The notes: a model not told the origin generated them from the letters alone. 64,000 nt of DNA from Terribacillus aidingensis (GCF_900215625.1 NZ_OBEK01000004.1:61593-125592), one strand, 5' to 3'; shown: positions 46,420-54,900, counted from the first letter of the stretch. Translations and numbers: made by a program.

Positions 46420-47205
46420 ATGACGTATTATCAGGAGCTGGACGCTATTTTATTTGATTTGGACGGTACCGTATGGAAGGATTTTACGCTAATTGACGGA
46501 GCTGCAGAGACGATACGTACCTTACAGGAAGCTGGCAAACGTGTAATTGGATTGAGTAATCGCGGCACACATTCCAGGACGCAGATTGCTGCTTATTTTC
46601 AAGAGCAAGGTATTCACTGGGAGAAGGAAGACATAATTATGTCCTCGTATCTTGCGGCTGATTATTTGCAGACGCATTATCCGAGGCTGCCAGTTTGGGT
46701 GCTTGGTGAAGCTGGGCTTCGAGAGGAATTACAGGAAGCAGGTTTGACACTTGCTGCGAAGCCTGAAGATGCCGATTGGCTGGTTATTTCTTTGCACACT
46801 GGTGTTACGTATCATGATTTGAATCAAGCGTTTCGGGCCGTTATTCATGGAGCGAGAATACTTGCGACAAATCAAGATCCTGTTTTTCCAGGCAAAGACG
46901 GTCTGCAGCTTGACGTTGGGGGTTTAATCGGCGCTATCGAAGCATCAACAGGAAAGAAAACCGATATTATCGTCGGTAAACCATCTCATTTTATGTATCA
47001 AAAAGTTATGCAGCAAGCAGGCAGCGAACCGGAAAAAACAATGATCGTCGGCGACAGCATGACATCCGACATAGCGATGGGCGCTATGTTCGGGCTGAGA
47101 ACAGCATTAGTGCTGACAGGCAATACAACAAAGGAGCAGGCAGCTATTTCGAGCATTAAGCCCGATTTAATTCTGCCGTCCATTAAGGAACTTCCATTCG
47201 CTTAA
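46420..47205 (+). CDS. araL: HAD-IIA sugar phosphatase
   Basis: 261 residues; AAAGGAGG before ATG. HAD motifs: ILFDLDGTVWKDF (10-22), GLSNRGTHSR (II), and IVGKPSHFMYQK plus MIVGDSMTSDIAMG (III/IV, near 190-212); the cap between motifs II and III is type C2. B. subtilis AraL is a broad phosphatase on sugar phosphates thought to prevent toxic build-up of phosphorylated intermediates. The same role is inferred. Confidence 0.88.
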   Translation: MTYYQELDAILFDLDGTVWKDFTLIDGAAETIRTLQEAGKRVIGLSNRGTHSRTQIAAYFQEQGIHWEKEDIIMSSYLAADYLQTHYPRLPVWVLGEAGLREELQEAGLTLAAKPEDADWLVISLHTGVTYHDLNQAFRAVIHGARILATNQDPVFPGKDGLQLDVGGLIGAIEASTGKKTDIIVGKPSHFMYQKVMQQAGSEPEKTMIVGDSMTSDIAMGAMFGLRTALVLTGNTTKEQAAISSIKPDLILPSIKELPFA

Positions 47206-47223
47206 GAAGTTGGAGGAGATAAG

Positions 47224-48369
47224 ATGAAAATCGTCAATGTTGATCCAATTGAAGTGCGTGTTAAACAAGGGGAAAGAATCGAATTACCAACAGTAATAGA
47301 TGTGCAAATAGAAGAAGGCGTGCAAGCAGCTTATCGGGTCAGCTGGCCAGAATTACCTGACAATAGTAAGGCTGGTGCGTATGAGGTAGAAGGAAAGATA
47401 GAAATAGAAGATTATCCGGAGCCATTCATTGCCCAGCGAGCGGACCCTTATATTCTGAAAGCAGATGACGGATTCTACTACTTCACCGGCTCTTATCCGA
47501 AGTATGACAGAATCGTTTTGCGCCGTGCTAAGACAATAGACGGACTGCGCGAAGCAGAGGAGATTACAGTGTGGCAGGCACACGAATCTGGTATACTGTC
47601 AGAACATATTTGGGCTCCTGAGCTGCATCAAATTAACGGTAAATGGTACATACATGTTGCAGCAGGAGATAAGGAGGATGTGTGGGCCATCCGCCCGTAC
47701 GTATTTGAATGTACTGGTGATCCGTTAAAGGATGAATGGACGGTAAAGGGAGCCATCAATACTGAATTTCAGAGCTTTTCCTTAGATGCTACAACGTTCG
47801 AGCATCATGATAAACAGTATCTTGTTTGGGCACAAAAAACAGAGAACGACACCATATCCAATCTTTATATCGCTGAAATGGAGAACCCATGGACCATCAA
47901 AGGTAAACAAGTGCTGCTCACTAAGCCAGAGTACGACTGGGAAAGGGCGGGTTTTGATGTGAATGAAGGTCCTGCGTTTCTCCGCCGTTATGGCAAAGTG
48001 TTTCTAACCTTCTCCGCAAGTGCGACCGATGACCGTTATGTAATGGGCCTTTTATATGCGGATGAGGATGCTGATCTGCTGGATCCTGCTGCTTGGACAA
48101 AAGTGCCGGAGCCTGTGTTGAAAAGCTCCGACAACACAGGTCTTTACGGTCCAGGGCACAACAGCTTCACGGTGACAGAAGATGGCTTTGACTTGCTCGT
48201 CTACCATGCCAGACCGTATAAGGAGATTGAAGGCAACCCGCTTTACGATCCCAATAGGCATGCCCGTGTACAGCGTTTCTTCTGGAAAGATGAAATGCCG
48301 TATTTCGGCGAACCAGGATATAAAACAGATGCAGTAGTAACGCCAAAAGCAAAAATTATAATTGAGTAA
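47224..48369 (+). CDS. glycoside hydrolase family 43 with N-terminal Ig-like domain
   Basis: 381 residues, GGAGG before ATG. Residues 1-62 resemble a bacterial Ig-like (Big_4-type) domain (VRVKQGERIELPTVIDV). From 67 on is a five-bladed propeller GH43: RADPYILKADDGFYYFTGSYP gives the catalytic Asp (about 76), WAPELHQINGKWYIH and the general acid region NEGPAFLRRYGKVFLTFSAS (Glu about 246). No signal peptide, so it acts inside the cell on arabinose-containing oligosaccharides. An Ig-like domain on a cytosolic GH43 is unusual. Last gene of the operon. Confidence 0.88.
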   Translation: MKIVNVDPIEVRVKQGERIELPTVIDVQIEEGVQAAYRVSWPELPDNSKAGAYEVEGKIEIEDYPEPFIAQRADPYILKADDGFYYFTGSYPKYDRIVLRRAKTIDGLREAEEITVWQAHESGILSEHIWAPELHQINGKWYIHVAAGDKEDVWAIRPYVFECTGDPLKDEWTVKGAINTEFQSFSLDATTFEHHDKQYLVWAQKTENDTISNLYIAEMENPWTIKGKQVLLTKPEYDWERAGFDVNEGPAFLRRYGKVFLTFSASATDDRYVMGLLYADEDADLLDPAAWTKVPEPVLKSSDNTGLYGPGHNSFTVTEDGFDLLVYHARPYKEIEGNPLYDPNRHARVQRFFWKDEMPYFGEPGYKTDAVVTPKAKIIIE

Positions 48370-48372
48370 GTG

Positions 48373-48406
48373 AAAGTCTCTGCACATACGTGCAGGGACT
48401 TTTTGT
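48373..48406 (+). terminator. terminator of the abfA-GH43 operon
   Basis: Stem AAAGTCTCTGCAC / GTGCAGGGACTTT with loop ATAC and TTTTT. Confidence 0.88.
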
Positions 48407-48508
48407 ATGCAGCAAAAATCAATTCTATTGCACTTAACTTTCAAGAGATTGTTTGTACTGATAGAATATTCAATATATTGGTAGAAGTATACTTAGGAGT
48501 TGAGGCGG

Positions 48509-48934
48509 TTGTTCCCGTATCGTAATGATGTAAGAAAAATTTTGATACCTTATTTACAGCAGCTGACTAGTGAACAATGGCAGGCTAACGCCTATCATAA
48601 TAGTATTTCCTGGGTAATCGACCATATGGCGCAAACGGAAGATTACTGGGTGTTTCAAGTTGGGCTGAAACAAAACAGCAGGATATTGGACGATCAGGAT
48701 CCTTTAACCAACTATATCCATATTAGAGAAGAAACGGACAAGGTTTTATATTCCTTACAAAAGGAAGAATGGGCTCAATTTGTTGATGTGCCTGATTTTT
48801 CGGATGGCTGGCAGCCGCCGTCTGAGCCGACGATGCAGTGGCTGTTCCACCATGTTTATTCACATGAAGCATATCATGCCGGGCAAGTTGGTGTGATTGC
48901 CAGATTAAATGGATTTGGCGGACCATTGTTTTAA
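48509..48934 (+). CDS. DinB-family protein
   Basis: 141 residues from TTG at 48509, 9 bases after AGGAG; a TTG at 48500 touches the ribosome site. Four-helix bundle with the metal-binding His pattern: HNSISWVIDHMAQTEDYW (His near 36) and a late HHVYSHEAYHAGQ (His near 115, 119, 123). DinB/YfiT proteins are metal-dependent thiol transferases, often using bacillithiol in Bacilli. Substrate unknown. Confidence 0.82.
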   Translation: MFPYRNDVRKILIPYLQQLTSEQWQANAYHNSISWVIDHMAQTEDYWVFQVGLKQNSRILDDQDPLTNYIHIREETDKVLYSLQKEEWAQFVDVPDFSDGWQPPSEPTMQWLFHHVYSHEAYHAGQVGVIARLNGFGGPLF

Positions 48935-48970
48935 TCAGCGTAACTTACGTATTATCCGGAGGTGATGAGG

Positions 48971-49339
48971 ATGTTTCAAGTGGAATTATTTGTCCGGAAT
49001 CTGGCTTCTTCCGTTGTGTTCTATCGTTGCTTGTTAGGAAAAGGGTGCACAAGTTGCAATAAAACAAGTGCGCTCTTTGAGGATGCCAGAGGAGCTGTCT
49101 TAAGATTGACGGATGAATCTGTTTTAAATAGCAATCATTATTTTAATTCTATGCGTGATTCGGCAAAAGGAAAGGGAGTGGAGCTTATCCTGCCAGTTGA
49201 AAATGTGGACCAGGTTTTCAACAAGCTCCTTCGTATCTACCCAGCACAGATAGAATCACAGCTTGCAGATAGGTCATGGGGAAAGCGAGACTTTCGAGTA
49301 ATTGATCCGGATGGGTATTATGTGCGGGTGTCATCATGA
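48971..49339 (+). CDS. VOC-family (glyoxalase-like) protein
   Basis: 122 residues from ATG at 48971, 6 bases after GGAGGTG; a GTG three codons earlier overlaps the ribosome site. It has one VOC unit: ELFVRNLASSVVFYRCLLG at the start and RDFRVIDPDGYYVRV at the end. The metal ligands of true glyoxalase I are incomplete (Glu near the start is not clear), so binding of a hydrophobic ligand or antibiotic is an alternative. The stop overlaps the next frame by 4 bases. Confidence 0.75.
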   Translation: MFQVELFVRNLASSVVFYRCLLGKGCTSCNKTSALFEDARGAVLRLTDESVLNSNHYFNSMRDSAKGKGVELILPVENVDQVFNKLLRIYPAQIESQLADRSWGKRDFRVIDPDGYYVRVSS

Positions 49340-49674
49340 AGGAAAAATTAATGAAGCAATGGAGAAAATACTCTTTGCATGAGCAAGGGGTGCGGCGCTT
49401 TTCGGATAACCCAGCAGCCATCCTTTTGCGAACTTTTTCGACGGATTATCACCAACTTGGAAAACGGTACGGAAAAGGAGCGCTGAGAAGATTGCCAGCG
49501 TTTGTACAGCGAGTGTTTTCGCATATTGATGAGATTGTTTTGGCGGTGAATGTAGGAAATACATTAGCCCGCAGGCTTTATGAAAAGGCAGGCTATCGAG
49601 ATACAGGCCGTCGAGTGATGGAGAGAAAAGGTATGCTTGTTATAATGAGCTGCCCTGTATCAGTCGATGTTTAA
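49336..49674 (+). pseudogene. truncated GNAT acetyltransferase
   Basis: 112 residues. Residues 20-110 match the C-terminal half of a GNAT (KRYGKGALRRLPAFVQRVF, the acetyl-CoA loop, and NVGNTLARRLYEKAGYRDTGRR), but the first beta strands and helices of the fold are missing. MKEKLMKQWRKYSLHEQGVR before it looks like a leftover of the normal start joined to the middle by a deletion of about 50 codons. Probably inactive. The ATG overlaps the VOC stop. Confidence 0.5.
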
Positions 49675-49805
49675 CTCTGCAGGCAAAGGAAGACAAAAAT
49701 AGTTACAGCCAGACGGGCAGACTGGCTTTATCATGTTCTGTGTGCATGTTTTTTACTTCTGCAGGCAAAGTTAAACAAGAAAATATGCTGCAGAAGGTGA
49801 TTCAA

Positions 49806-50417
49806 TTGGATTTAAACGTTATATGGAAATCTGTCCTCATCATTATCGTTGGTATCTTGCTTATAAGGTTCTCTGGGAGAAGATCTATTTCCCAAATGAC
49901 GATATCCCAGACTGTTATCATGATCTCAATTGGCACATTACTCATCCAGCCAGTCAGCGGTAAAAATCTTTGGGGTACTTTTGCCATTGCTGCGCTTTTA
50001 ATTGTAACGCTAATGATTCTGGAATTTGTGCAATTAAAATGGAATAAAGCAGAATCCTTCTTCACTGGCAAAGCTAAAATTGTTATTGAGAACGGGCAGC
50101 TGGACGTAAAAACCCTCAAAAAATTAAAATTATCTGTTGATAAATTAGAAATGCGGCTTCGGCAGCAAGGGATTGCATCCATTCAAGATCTCAAATGGGC
50201 TACTGTCGAGCCCAGCGGCCAATTGGGCTATATGCTGAAAGAAAACAAACAGCCTGCAACGAAAGAGGATATAACCGCGCTACATCAATTACTAAAAGAG
50301 GCGGTAACTAGTGAACAAGTTGAGTCAGATTTAACAAAAGGACAACCTTCAGCATCTAATTTGTTTTCCGAAATTGAAGGCAGCCACCAGCCAGAGCATC
50401 CTCAGCTCTTGAATTAA
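49806..50417 (+). CDS. DUF421/YetF-family membrane protein
   Basis: 203 residues from TTG at 49806 with AAGGTG 6 bases upstream. Three membrane segments in the first 80 residues (KSVLIIIVGILLIRFSGRRSISQM; ISQTVIMISIGTLLI) are followed by a cytosolic DUF421 domain (KIVIENGQLDVKTLKKLKLSVDKLEMRLRQQGI). YetF-type proteins occur in many Bacilli and some are linked to sporulation or germination; function not established. The coding end overlaps the convergent channel gene by 4 bases. Confidence 0.82.
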   Translation: MDLNVIWKSVLIIIVGILLIRFSGRRSISQMTISQTVIMISIGTLLIQPVSGKNLWGTFAIAALLIVTLMILEFVQLKWNKAESFFTGKAKIVIENGQLDVKTLKKLKLSVDKLEMRLRQQGIASIQDLKWATVEPSGQLGYMLKENKQPATKEDITALHQLLKEAVTSEQVESDLTKGQPSASNLFSEIEGSHQPEHPQLLN

Positions 50418-51391
50418 GTTGGCCACTTCCTGGCATTTAAATGTACTAACGAAAGAAGTTTTTTTCTATGTTCAAATGTTTGTTCTTCCCCTTGCGCTTG
50501 ATGAACAGGCAACCCCTTTTCACGCAGTTCAGTTAAGTCAGGAGCAGGTGCTTCTTCATTTTTATCAGAAATAGTAACGAAATCCAATGTGTCTAAAAAT
50601 GTAAGAATAGACGAACGTGTCTGTTTTACAATAACAGGGTTTGGCAATGTTTCTTTTGGAAGGTGATGCTCCATCACTTGAAGTGCATCATCCAATGCGG
50701 CAATAGCCAGGGATGTGGATTTGCTCGAGTCCTTATTGAAATAATAGTGCAGAATTGGATAAGCATTATACTGCGTACTTAATGTTGATAAATTAGAACT
50801 AATTAAACTGAGCGGCTTATCTAAGTGATGAAGATCCTTCCCATTCCAAGCTGTCAGAAGTATCTCGGTACCGGACTGCCCGATACTTAACACATCCTGG
50901 GCGAAACCTCGTTTGGTGTTCACAGCACTGACAACATTAATTAAATAAGTAACAGCGAATGTAATGGAAATCATGCCAGACGCAGTTAGTATGATTGCAA
51001 TTACTTTCCAAACATCACTACTAGGCGTCCAGTTTCCGCTGCCTAGAGTAAAGAATGTATAACCAACATAATATATTCGATCAATAATACTAGCATTTCC
51101 TTCATGCTGACTATTAGAAAGAATGTCCGGATCACTGGCGATTAAGCAAAACCAACCTGCAAGGAAGAGTAAAATCCAGCTCATTACGGTGAGAACAAGC
51201 AGCATAGGTCCGACAAGACTGAGAATCGTTTTATTGTCTCTGCTCATTTTCCGAGTCAGAATCCATATACCGCTTGTAAGCTTGCTTGTTACCGGACCTG
51301 CTCCGCCCTGTACCCAAAGGGTTGTCAAGATAAAATCTAAAACAACGAGTCCAATTACTGCGATACCAAGAATAATCAATACTGCTTCCAT
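50414..51391 (-). CDS. two-TM ion-channel-like protein
   Basis: 325 residues from ATG at 51391 (AAGGAGG 7 bases upstream). Four hydrophobic segments lie in the first 165 residues; the pore region IDRIYYVGYTFFTLGSGNW has the position of a K+ channel selectivity filter but reads TLGSGN instead of TVGYGD. The second half is a long cytosolic domain with no RCK signature. It belongs with the potassium channel family by architecture, but the altered filter leaves the ion uncertain. Confidence 0.72.
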   Translation of the reverse strand: MEAVLIILGIAVIGLVVLDFILTTLWVQGGAGPVTSKLTSGIWILTRKMSRDNKTILSLVGPMLLVLTVMSWILLFLAGWFCLIASDPDILSNSQHEGNASIIDRIYYVGYTFFTLGSGNWTPSSDVWKVIAIILTASGMISITFAVTYLINVVSAVNTKRGFAQDVLSIGQSGTEILLTAWNGKDLHHLDKPLSLISSNLSTLSTQYNAYPILHYYFNKDSSKSTSLAIAALDDALQVMEHHLPKETLPNPVIVKQTRSSILTFLDTLDFVTISDKNEEAPAPDLTELREKGLPVHQAQGEEQTFEHRKKLLSLVHLNARKWPT

Positions 51392-51540
51392 TGCTGTCAC
51401 CTCCTTTTCTTCCTTCACTGCCTAATACCTGCTTGCAAATACGTTTAAACATTTCTACATAAACTCGGCAGAATAGGTCATGCTAATAATGTGCAACAGA
51501 AAGGCGGCACTGAAAGATGAATTTTTTTAGGAGGATGACG

Positions 51541-52050
51541 ATGGGAATCTTGAGCGGAAATCCGCAAGACGAGCCGTTGCATTACGGGGAAGTTTACGGA
51601 CTTTGGTCTTTCGTTTTGACAGGTAATAAGATGATTGCAAATCATCAAATGCTGTTAAACCATGTAGGCGACGACGACTTGAAAAAGCTTATGACAGAAG
51701 CAATTGACGGAGCAAAAGGAGAAGTCAAACAGGTATCGGAGATCTTGCGGGCGAATGGCATCGCTTTACCGCCATCTGCACCAGAACCGCCAGAAGTGGA
51801 GCTGGAATCTATTCCTGTTGGCGCACGATTCATTGATCCTGACGTAGCAGCAACTGCTTCAGCAGGTGTTGCTGCAAGTCTTGTTGCTTGCAGCACAATG
51901 ATGGGACAATCTATCCGTGAAGATGTTGGCATGATGTTTGGACAGTTCCATACGAATAAAGCAATGTTAGGTGCAAAGTTCCTGAAGTTATTGAAGGAAA
52001 AAGGCTGGCTTATGCCTCCGCCGCTGCATCAGCCAAATAAAGAAGGTTAA
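51541..52050 (+). CDS. DUF3231-family (spore coat F-like) protein
   Basis: 169 residues from ATG at 51541, 6 bases after AGGAGG; an ATG at 51517 lacks a ribosome site. DUF3231 pattern: PLHYGEVYGLWSFVLTGNKM near the start and QFHTNKAMLGAKFLKLLKEKGWLMPPP at the end. Ferritin-like helical bundle related to coat protein F. Usually spore- or stress-associated; role unknown. Confidence 0.78.
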   Translation: MGILSGNPQDEPLHYGEVYGLWSFVLTGNKMIANHQMLLNHVGDDDLKKLMTEAIDGAKGEVKQVSEILRANGIALPPSAPEPPEVELESIPVGARFIDPDVAATASAGVAASLVACSTMMGQSIREDVGMMFGQFHTNKAMLGAKFLKLLKEKGWLMPPPLHQPNKEG

Positions 52051-52057
52051 CCAGAGA

Positions 52058-52085
52058 AGCAGCCAAAAGATGGCTGCTTTTTTGC
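52058..52085 (+). terminator. terminator after DUF3231 gene
   Basis: Stem AAGCAGCCA / TGGCTGCTT with loop AAAGA and TTTTTT. Confidence 0.88.
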
Positions 52086-52113
52086 TGTCATTCTCCATTA
52101 GTATCATTTAAGA

Positions 52114-52140
52114 TACTATGCCACTTTTAAGTGCGTACTT
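52114..52140 (+). promoter_or_regulatory. HxlR-type box upstream of azoR
   Basis: TACTATG followed by CCACTTTTAAGTGCGTACTT. Its core CACTTTTAAGTG is a palindrome. The same 27 bases, with two changes, occur at 53744-53770 between hxlR and the monooxygenase gene. A TTGTTG at 52139-52144 and TAATAA at 52161-52166 may be the promoter, so the box would overlap the -35. Confidence 0.65.
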
Positions 52141-52227
52141 GTTGTTTTAACTAAATAACTTAATAATAGTCATTAGGGGATTTAGGGGAATACGATTCCA
52201 GATTGAGATATAATGGAGGTTTTATAG

Positions 52228-52860
52228 ATGAACGTATTAGTAGTTAAAGCAAATAATCGTCCGGCTTCTGAGGCGATATCAAGTAAAATGTATGAAACAT
52301 TCATGCAAGAATTAGAAGGTGCAGAAAATCTTTCTGTTACTACTTATGATGTATTCGCAGAAGATACACCATACTTCGGACAAGAATTGTTCGATGCTTT
52401 CGGTAAAGTACAAAACGGTGCTGAACTGAATGATACAGAGCAGCGTCTATTGGCTGCTAAGCAAAAAGCTATGGATTTAGTTACAGCGGCAGATGTTGTT
52501 GTATTCGCGTTCCCGCTATGGAACTTGACAATTCCAGCTAAATTGCAGACTTTCATTGACTATGTATTTGCTGCAGGATTTGCATTCAAATACAGTGCAG
52601 AAGGCAGCTTAATTCCGTTGATGACCGACAAGAAAGTGATCTTCCTAAATGCACGCGGCGGCGTTTACTCTCTGCCAGAAGCTGCACCAATGGAAATGTC
52701 TCTTAACTACATGCGCAATGTATTCGGCGGCGTTTTCGGTATGGAAATCATCGATGAAGTTGTAATCGAAGGCCATAACGCGTCTCCTGATCGAGCAGCT
52801 CAAATCATCGAAGATGGTCTTGGACAAGTAAAAGAAGCAGCAGCACGTTTGAAAAACTAA
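52228..52860 (+). CDS. azoR: FMN-dependent NADH-azoreductase
   Basis: 210 residues; TGGAGG 8 bases before ATG. Flavodoxin-like fold: VVKANNRPASEAISSKMYETF (phosphate loop), FAFPLWNLTIPAKLQTFIDYVFAAG near 92-116 and LNARGGVYS near 138. AzoR1/AzoR2 of B. subtilis reduce azo dyes and quinones by two electrons and protect against catechol and quinone stress under YodB control. The HxlR-type box in front points to a similar thiol-stress response here. Confidence 0.9.
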   Translation: MNVLVVKANNRPASEAISSKMYETFMQELEGAENLSVTTYDVFAEDTPYFGQELFDAFGKVQNGAELNDTEQRLLAAKQKAMDLVTAADVVVFAFPLWNLTIPAKLQTFIDYVFAAGFAFKYSAEGSLIPLMTDKKVIFLNARGGVYSLPEAAPMEMSLNYMRNVFGGVFGMEIIDEVVIEGHNASPDRAAQIIEDGLGQVKEAAARLKN

Positions 52861-52878
52861 GCATCTTTATACAGCGTG

Positions 52879-52913
52879 AAAAAGCAGAGAAACTTCGGTT
52901 TCTCTGCTTTCTT
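52879..52913 (+). terminator. terminator of azoR
   Basis: Stem AAAGCAGAGAAAC / GTTTCTCTGCTTT with a TTCG tetraloop. Confidence 0.9.
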
Positions 52914-52925
52914 TCTGCTCTGTTT

Positions 52926-53291
52926 TTAATATAAATCATTTAATAGGCCACTGTGGACAAGATTCACATGATCAACTTTAAGGGTGTCATCGGTAACTCA
53001 AGATAGGTGCCAGTCTCATAACTGTATTTATGCTGGTCCGTTGCCGGAATAGAAGTTATTGCATCAGCTTTCCCCAATCGCTCTAACACTTCATGTGTAA
53101 TGCTGTCTAAGTTTGTCTGGCGCTCTACGTTAGTGCCGAGGTAACGAACTTCTAGTAAGGTGCCATCTTGGTCGTAATTAAAATGATAACCGGGATTTCC
53201 CATTTCTGCATGATAGGTATCACATGTTCCGGAAGTGTAAGGTTGTTCTTGCCATGATGTATTCCTTCTTAGCAGCATGAGCAATCGTAAA
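52926..53291 (-). pseudogene. degenerate gene fragment, unknown family
   Basis: The minus strand reads sensible protein sequence (SWQEQPYTSGTCDTYH, GYHFNYDQDGTLLEVRYLGTN, HKYSYETGTYLELP) up to TPLK near 52985. There the frame ends in TGA, but one frame over it continues VDHVNLVHSGLLNDL to TAA at 52926. The beginning is missing: upstream lies the hxlR terminator and no start with a ribosome site exists. So it is truncated at the front and shifted near the end. I do not recognise the family. Confidence 0.5.
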
Positions 53292-53312
53292 CATAAGTGC
53301 GGTGAAACAAAT

Positions 53313-53342
53313 AAAAGATGGACTGTCACCAGTCCATCTTTT
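53313..53342 (-). terminator. terminator of hxlR
   Basis: Perfect stem AAAAGATGGACTG / CAGTCCATCTTTT with loop TCAC on the minus strand; the hairpin starts within the hxlR stop codon. Confidence 0.88.
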
Positions 53343-53709
53343 ATTTGGCTTCCGCCTGATTATTTCTTTTCGTTTGCTTATGAATGGTATGATTTGCTCC
53401 CCATACATGCATGGCATGTAGAATGGGTTCCAAGCTTGTGCCGTAATCTGTAATCGAGTACTCCACTTTCGGAGGCACCTGGGCGTAGACTTTACGCTCG
53501 ATAATGTCCTCTTCTTCTAGCTCACGAAGCTGGTTTGTCAGCATTTTCTGTGTGATTCCGGGCAAACTACGTTTCAGTTCATTAAAGCGCTGTGTCCCAT
53601 TTTTCAGCAAATGAAGCAGAATGACCGGCTTCCACTTTCCAACTAAAATGCCAAGTGCATCTGTTACTTTACACATTTCCGGTACAATTTCTTCATTATA
53701 ATCGCTCAT
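53341..53709 (-). CDS. HxlR-family regulator with an N-terminal cysteine
   Basis: 122 residues; GGGGGA 6 bases before ATG. Winged HTH: LGILVGKWKPVILLHLLKNG, RFNELKRSLPGITQKMLTNQLRELEEEDI and PPKVEYSITDYG are HxlR signatures. Cys13 sits just before the first helix, the place of the redox-sensing Cys in HypR and YodB; it is the only cysteine. The gene diverges from the monooxygenase and a palindromic box lies between. Control of azoR, the monooxygenase pair and itself in response to electrophiles is inferred. Confidence 0.88.
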   Translation of the reverse strand: MSDYNEEIVPEMCKVTDALGILVGKWKPVILLHLLKNGTQRFNELKRSLPGITQKMLTNQLRELEEEDIIERKVYAQVPPKVEYSITDYGTSLEPILHAMHVWGANHTIHKQTKRNNQAEAK

Positions 53710-53729
53710 TTTTTATCCCCCGCTTCTAC

Positions 53730-53797
53730 AGTATCCTTTTCTATACTATACCACTTTAAAGTGCGTACTTTCCAATAAGTGAGCTTTGGTGGATAAT
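53730..53797. promoter_or_regulatory. divergent hxlR / monooxygenase promoter region with HxlR-type box
   Basis: The box TACTATA plus CCACTTTAAAGTGCGTACTT is at 53744-53770 (core CACTTTAAAGTG is a perfect palindrome). For the plus strand, TTTCCA (53769-53774) and GATAAT (53792-53797) are 17 bases apart, so the box touches the -35. For hxlR a GATACT -10 lies at 53735-53730 with the box over its -35 region. Confidence 0.65.
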
Positions 53798-53829
53798 GGC
53801 TGTAAGATAAAAAATAGGAGACAGATTTT

Positions 53830-54900
53830 ATGGAAAATTATCGTATTGATTCAAGTAAAGGTATAGAATTTGGTATTTACACATTAGGTGATCATTTAGC
53901 TAATCCGCATACAGGAGAACGAATTTCTGCGCAAGAGAGGGTACAGCAATTGGTGCGACTGGCACAGTTAGCAGATCAAGCTGGTCTTGATTTCTTTAGT
54001 GTCGGGGAAAGCCATCAGCCTTATTTTGCATCGCAGGCTCACGCAGTTATATTGGCCGCAATTGCGCAAGCGACGGAGAAAATAAAAATTGGCAGTTCTT
54101 CTACCATTATTAGTACATCTGATCCAGTTCGGGTATATGAGAATTTTGCTACGCTTGATTTGCTATCGGGCGGAAGAGCTGAAATTGTAGCCGGACGTGC
54201 ATCTCGTGTTGGATTATTTGAATTGCTCGGTTATGATTTGCATGATTACGAAGCACTGTTCGAAGAGAAATTCGATTTGCTGCTGCAGATCAATCAGGAA
54301 GAGGTTGTAAACTGGAGCGGGGAATTCCGCAAACCGTTGCGGAATGCACAAGTGCTGCCGCGCCCGGTGAATGGCTCATTGCCAATCTGGCGTGCTGTAG
54401 GCGGAACACCAGCGAGTGCGATTAAAGCTGGATATGCTGGAGTACCAATGATAACTGCTATGCTTGGCGGACCTGCAAGTGTATTCAAGCGAACAATTGA
54501 TGCTTACCGGGAAGCATTAACAGCGCGAGGGTTTGACCCAACACAGATTCCAGTAGCAACAACAGGCTTCTTCTACGCAGCAGAAACAACACAAGAAGCA
54601 TTGCGCGACTATTACCCGCACATAAATGAAGGTATGAAGAAGACAAACGGACAAGGATTCCCGAAACAGTTATTTGCGCAGGCGCAAGATCACCGCAGCA
54701 TCATCAATGTCGGCAGCCCGCAGCAGATTATCGAGAAGATTCTTTATCAGCATGAGCAATTCGGTCATCAGCGCTATCTGGCACAGCTTGATTTCGGCGG
54801 CGTACCGTTTGAGAAGATGGAACGTAATATTGAGTTAATTGGAACGGAAATTTTGCCGGCAATTAAGAAATATACGAAGCAAGGGGGAACGGATGCATGA
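53830..54900 (+). CDS. LLM-class flavin-dependent monooxygenase
   Basis: 356 residues, AGGAGA 8 bases before ATG. Bacterial-luciferase-like barrel: FGIYTLGDH at the start, DFFSVGESHQPYFASQAH near 55, SSSTIISTSDPVRVYENFATLDLLSGGRAEIVAGRASR near 85-125 (in outline) and the C-terminal QLDFGGVPFEKMERNIEL. It needs reduced FMN, supplied probably by the reductase encoded next with a 4-base overlap. Substrate unknown; HxlR-type control suggests aromatic, quinone or aldehyde stress. Confidence 0.9.
   Translation: MENYRIDSSKGIEFGIYTLGDHLANPHTGERISAQERVQQLVRLAQLADQAGLDFFSVGESHQPYFASQAHAVILAAIAQATEKIKIGSSSTIISTSDPVRVYENFATLDLLSGGRAEIVAGRASRVGLFELLGYDLHDYEALFEEKFDLLLQINQEEVVNWSGEFRKPLRNAQVLPRPVNGSLPIWRAVGGTPASAIKAGYAGVPMITAMLGGPASVFKRTIDAYREALTARGFDPTQIPVATTGFFYAAETTQEALRDYYPHINEGMKKTNGQGFPKQLFAQAQDHRSIINVGSPQQIIEKILYQHEQFGHQRYLAQLDFGGVPFEKMERNIELIGTEILPAIKKYTKQGGTDA

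Noticed and set aside
49677-49770. Direct repeat CTGCAGGCAAAG, two copies 80 bases apart, around a small hairpin
   Set aside because: Only 12 bases, with no target-site or mobile-element context; probably chance or local duplication.
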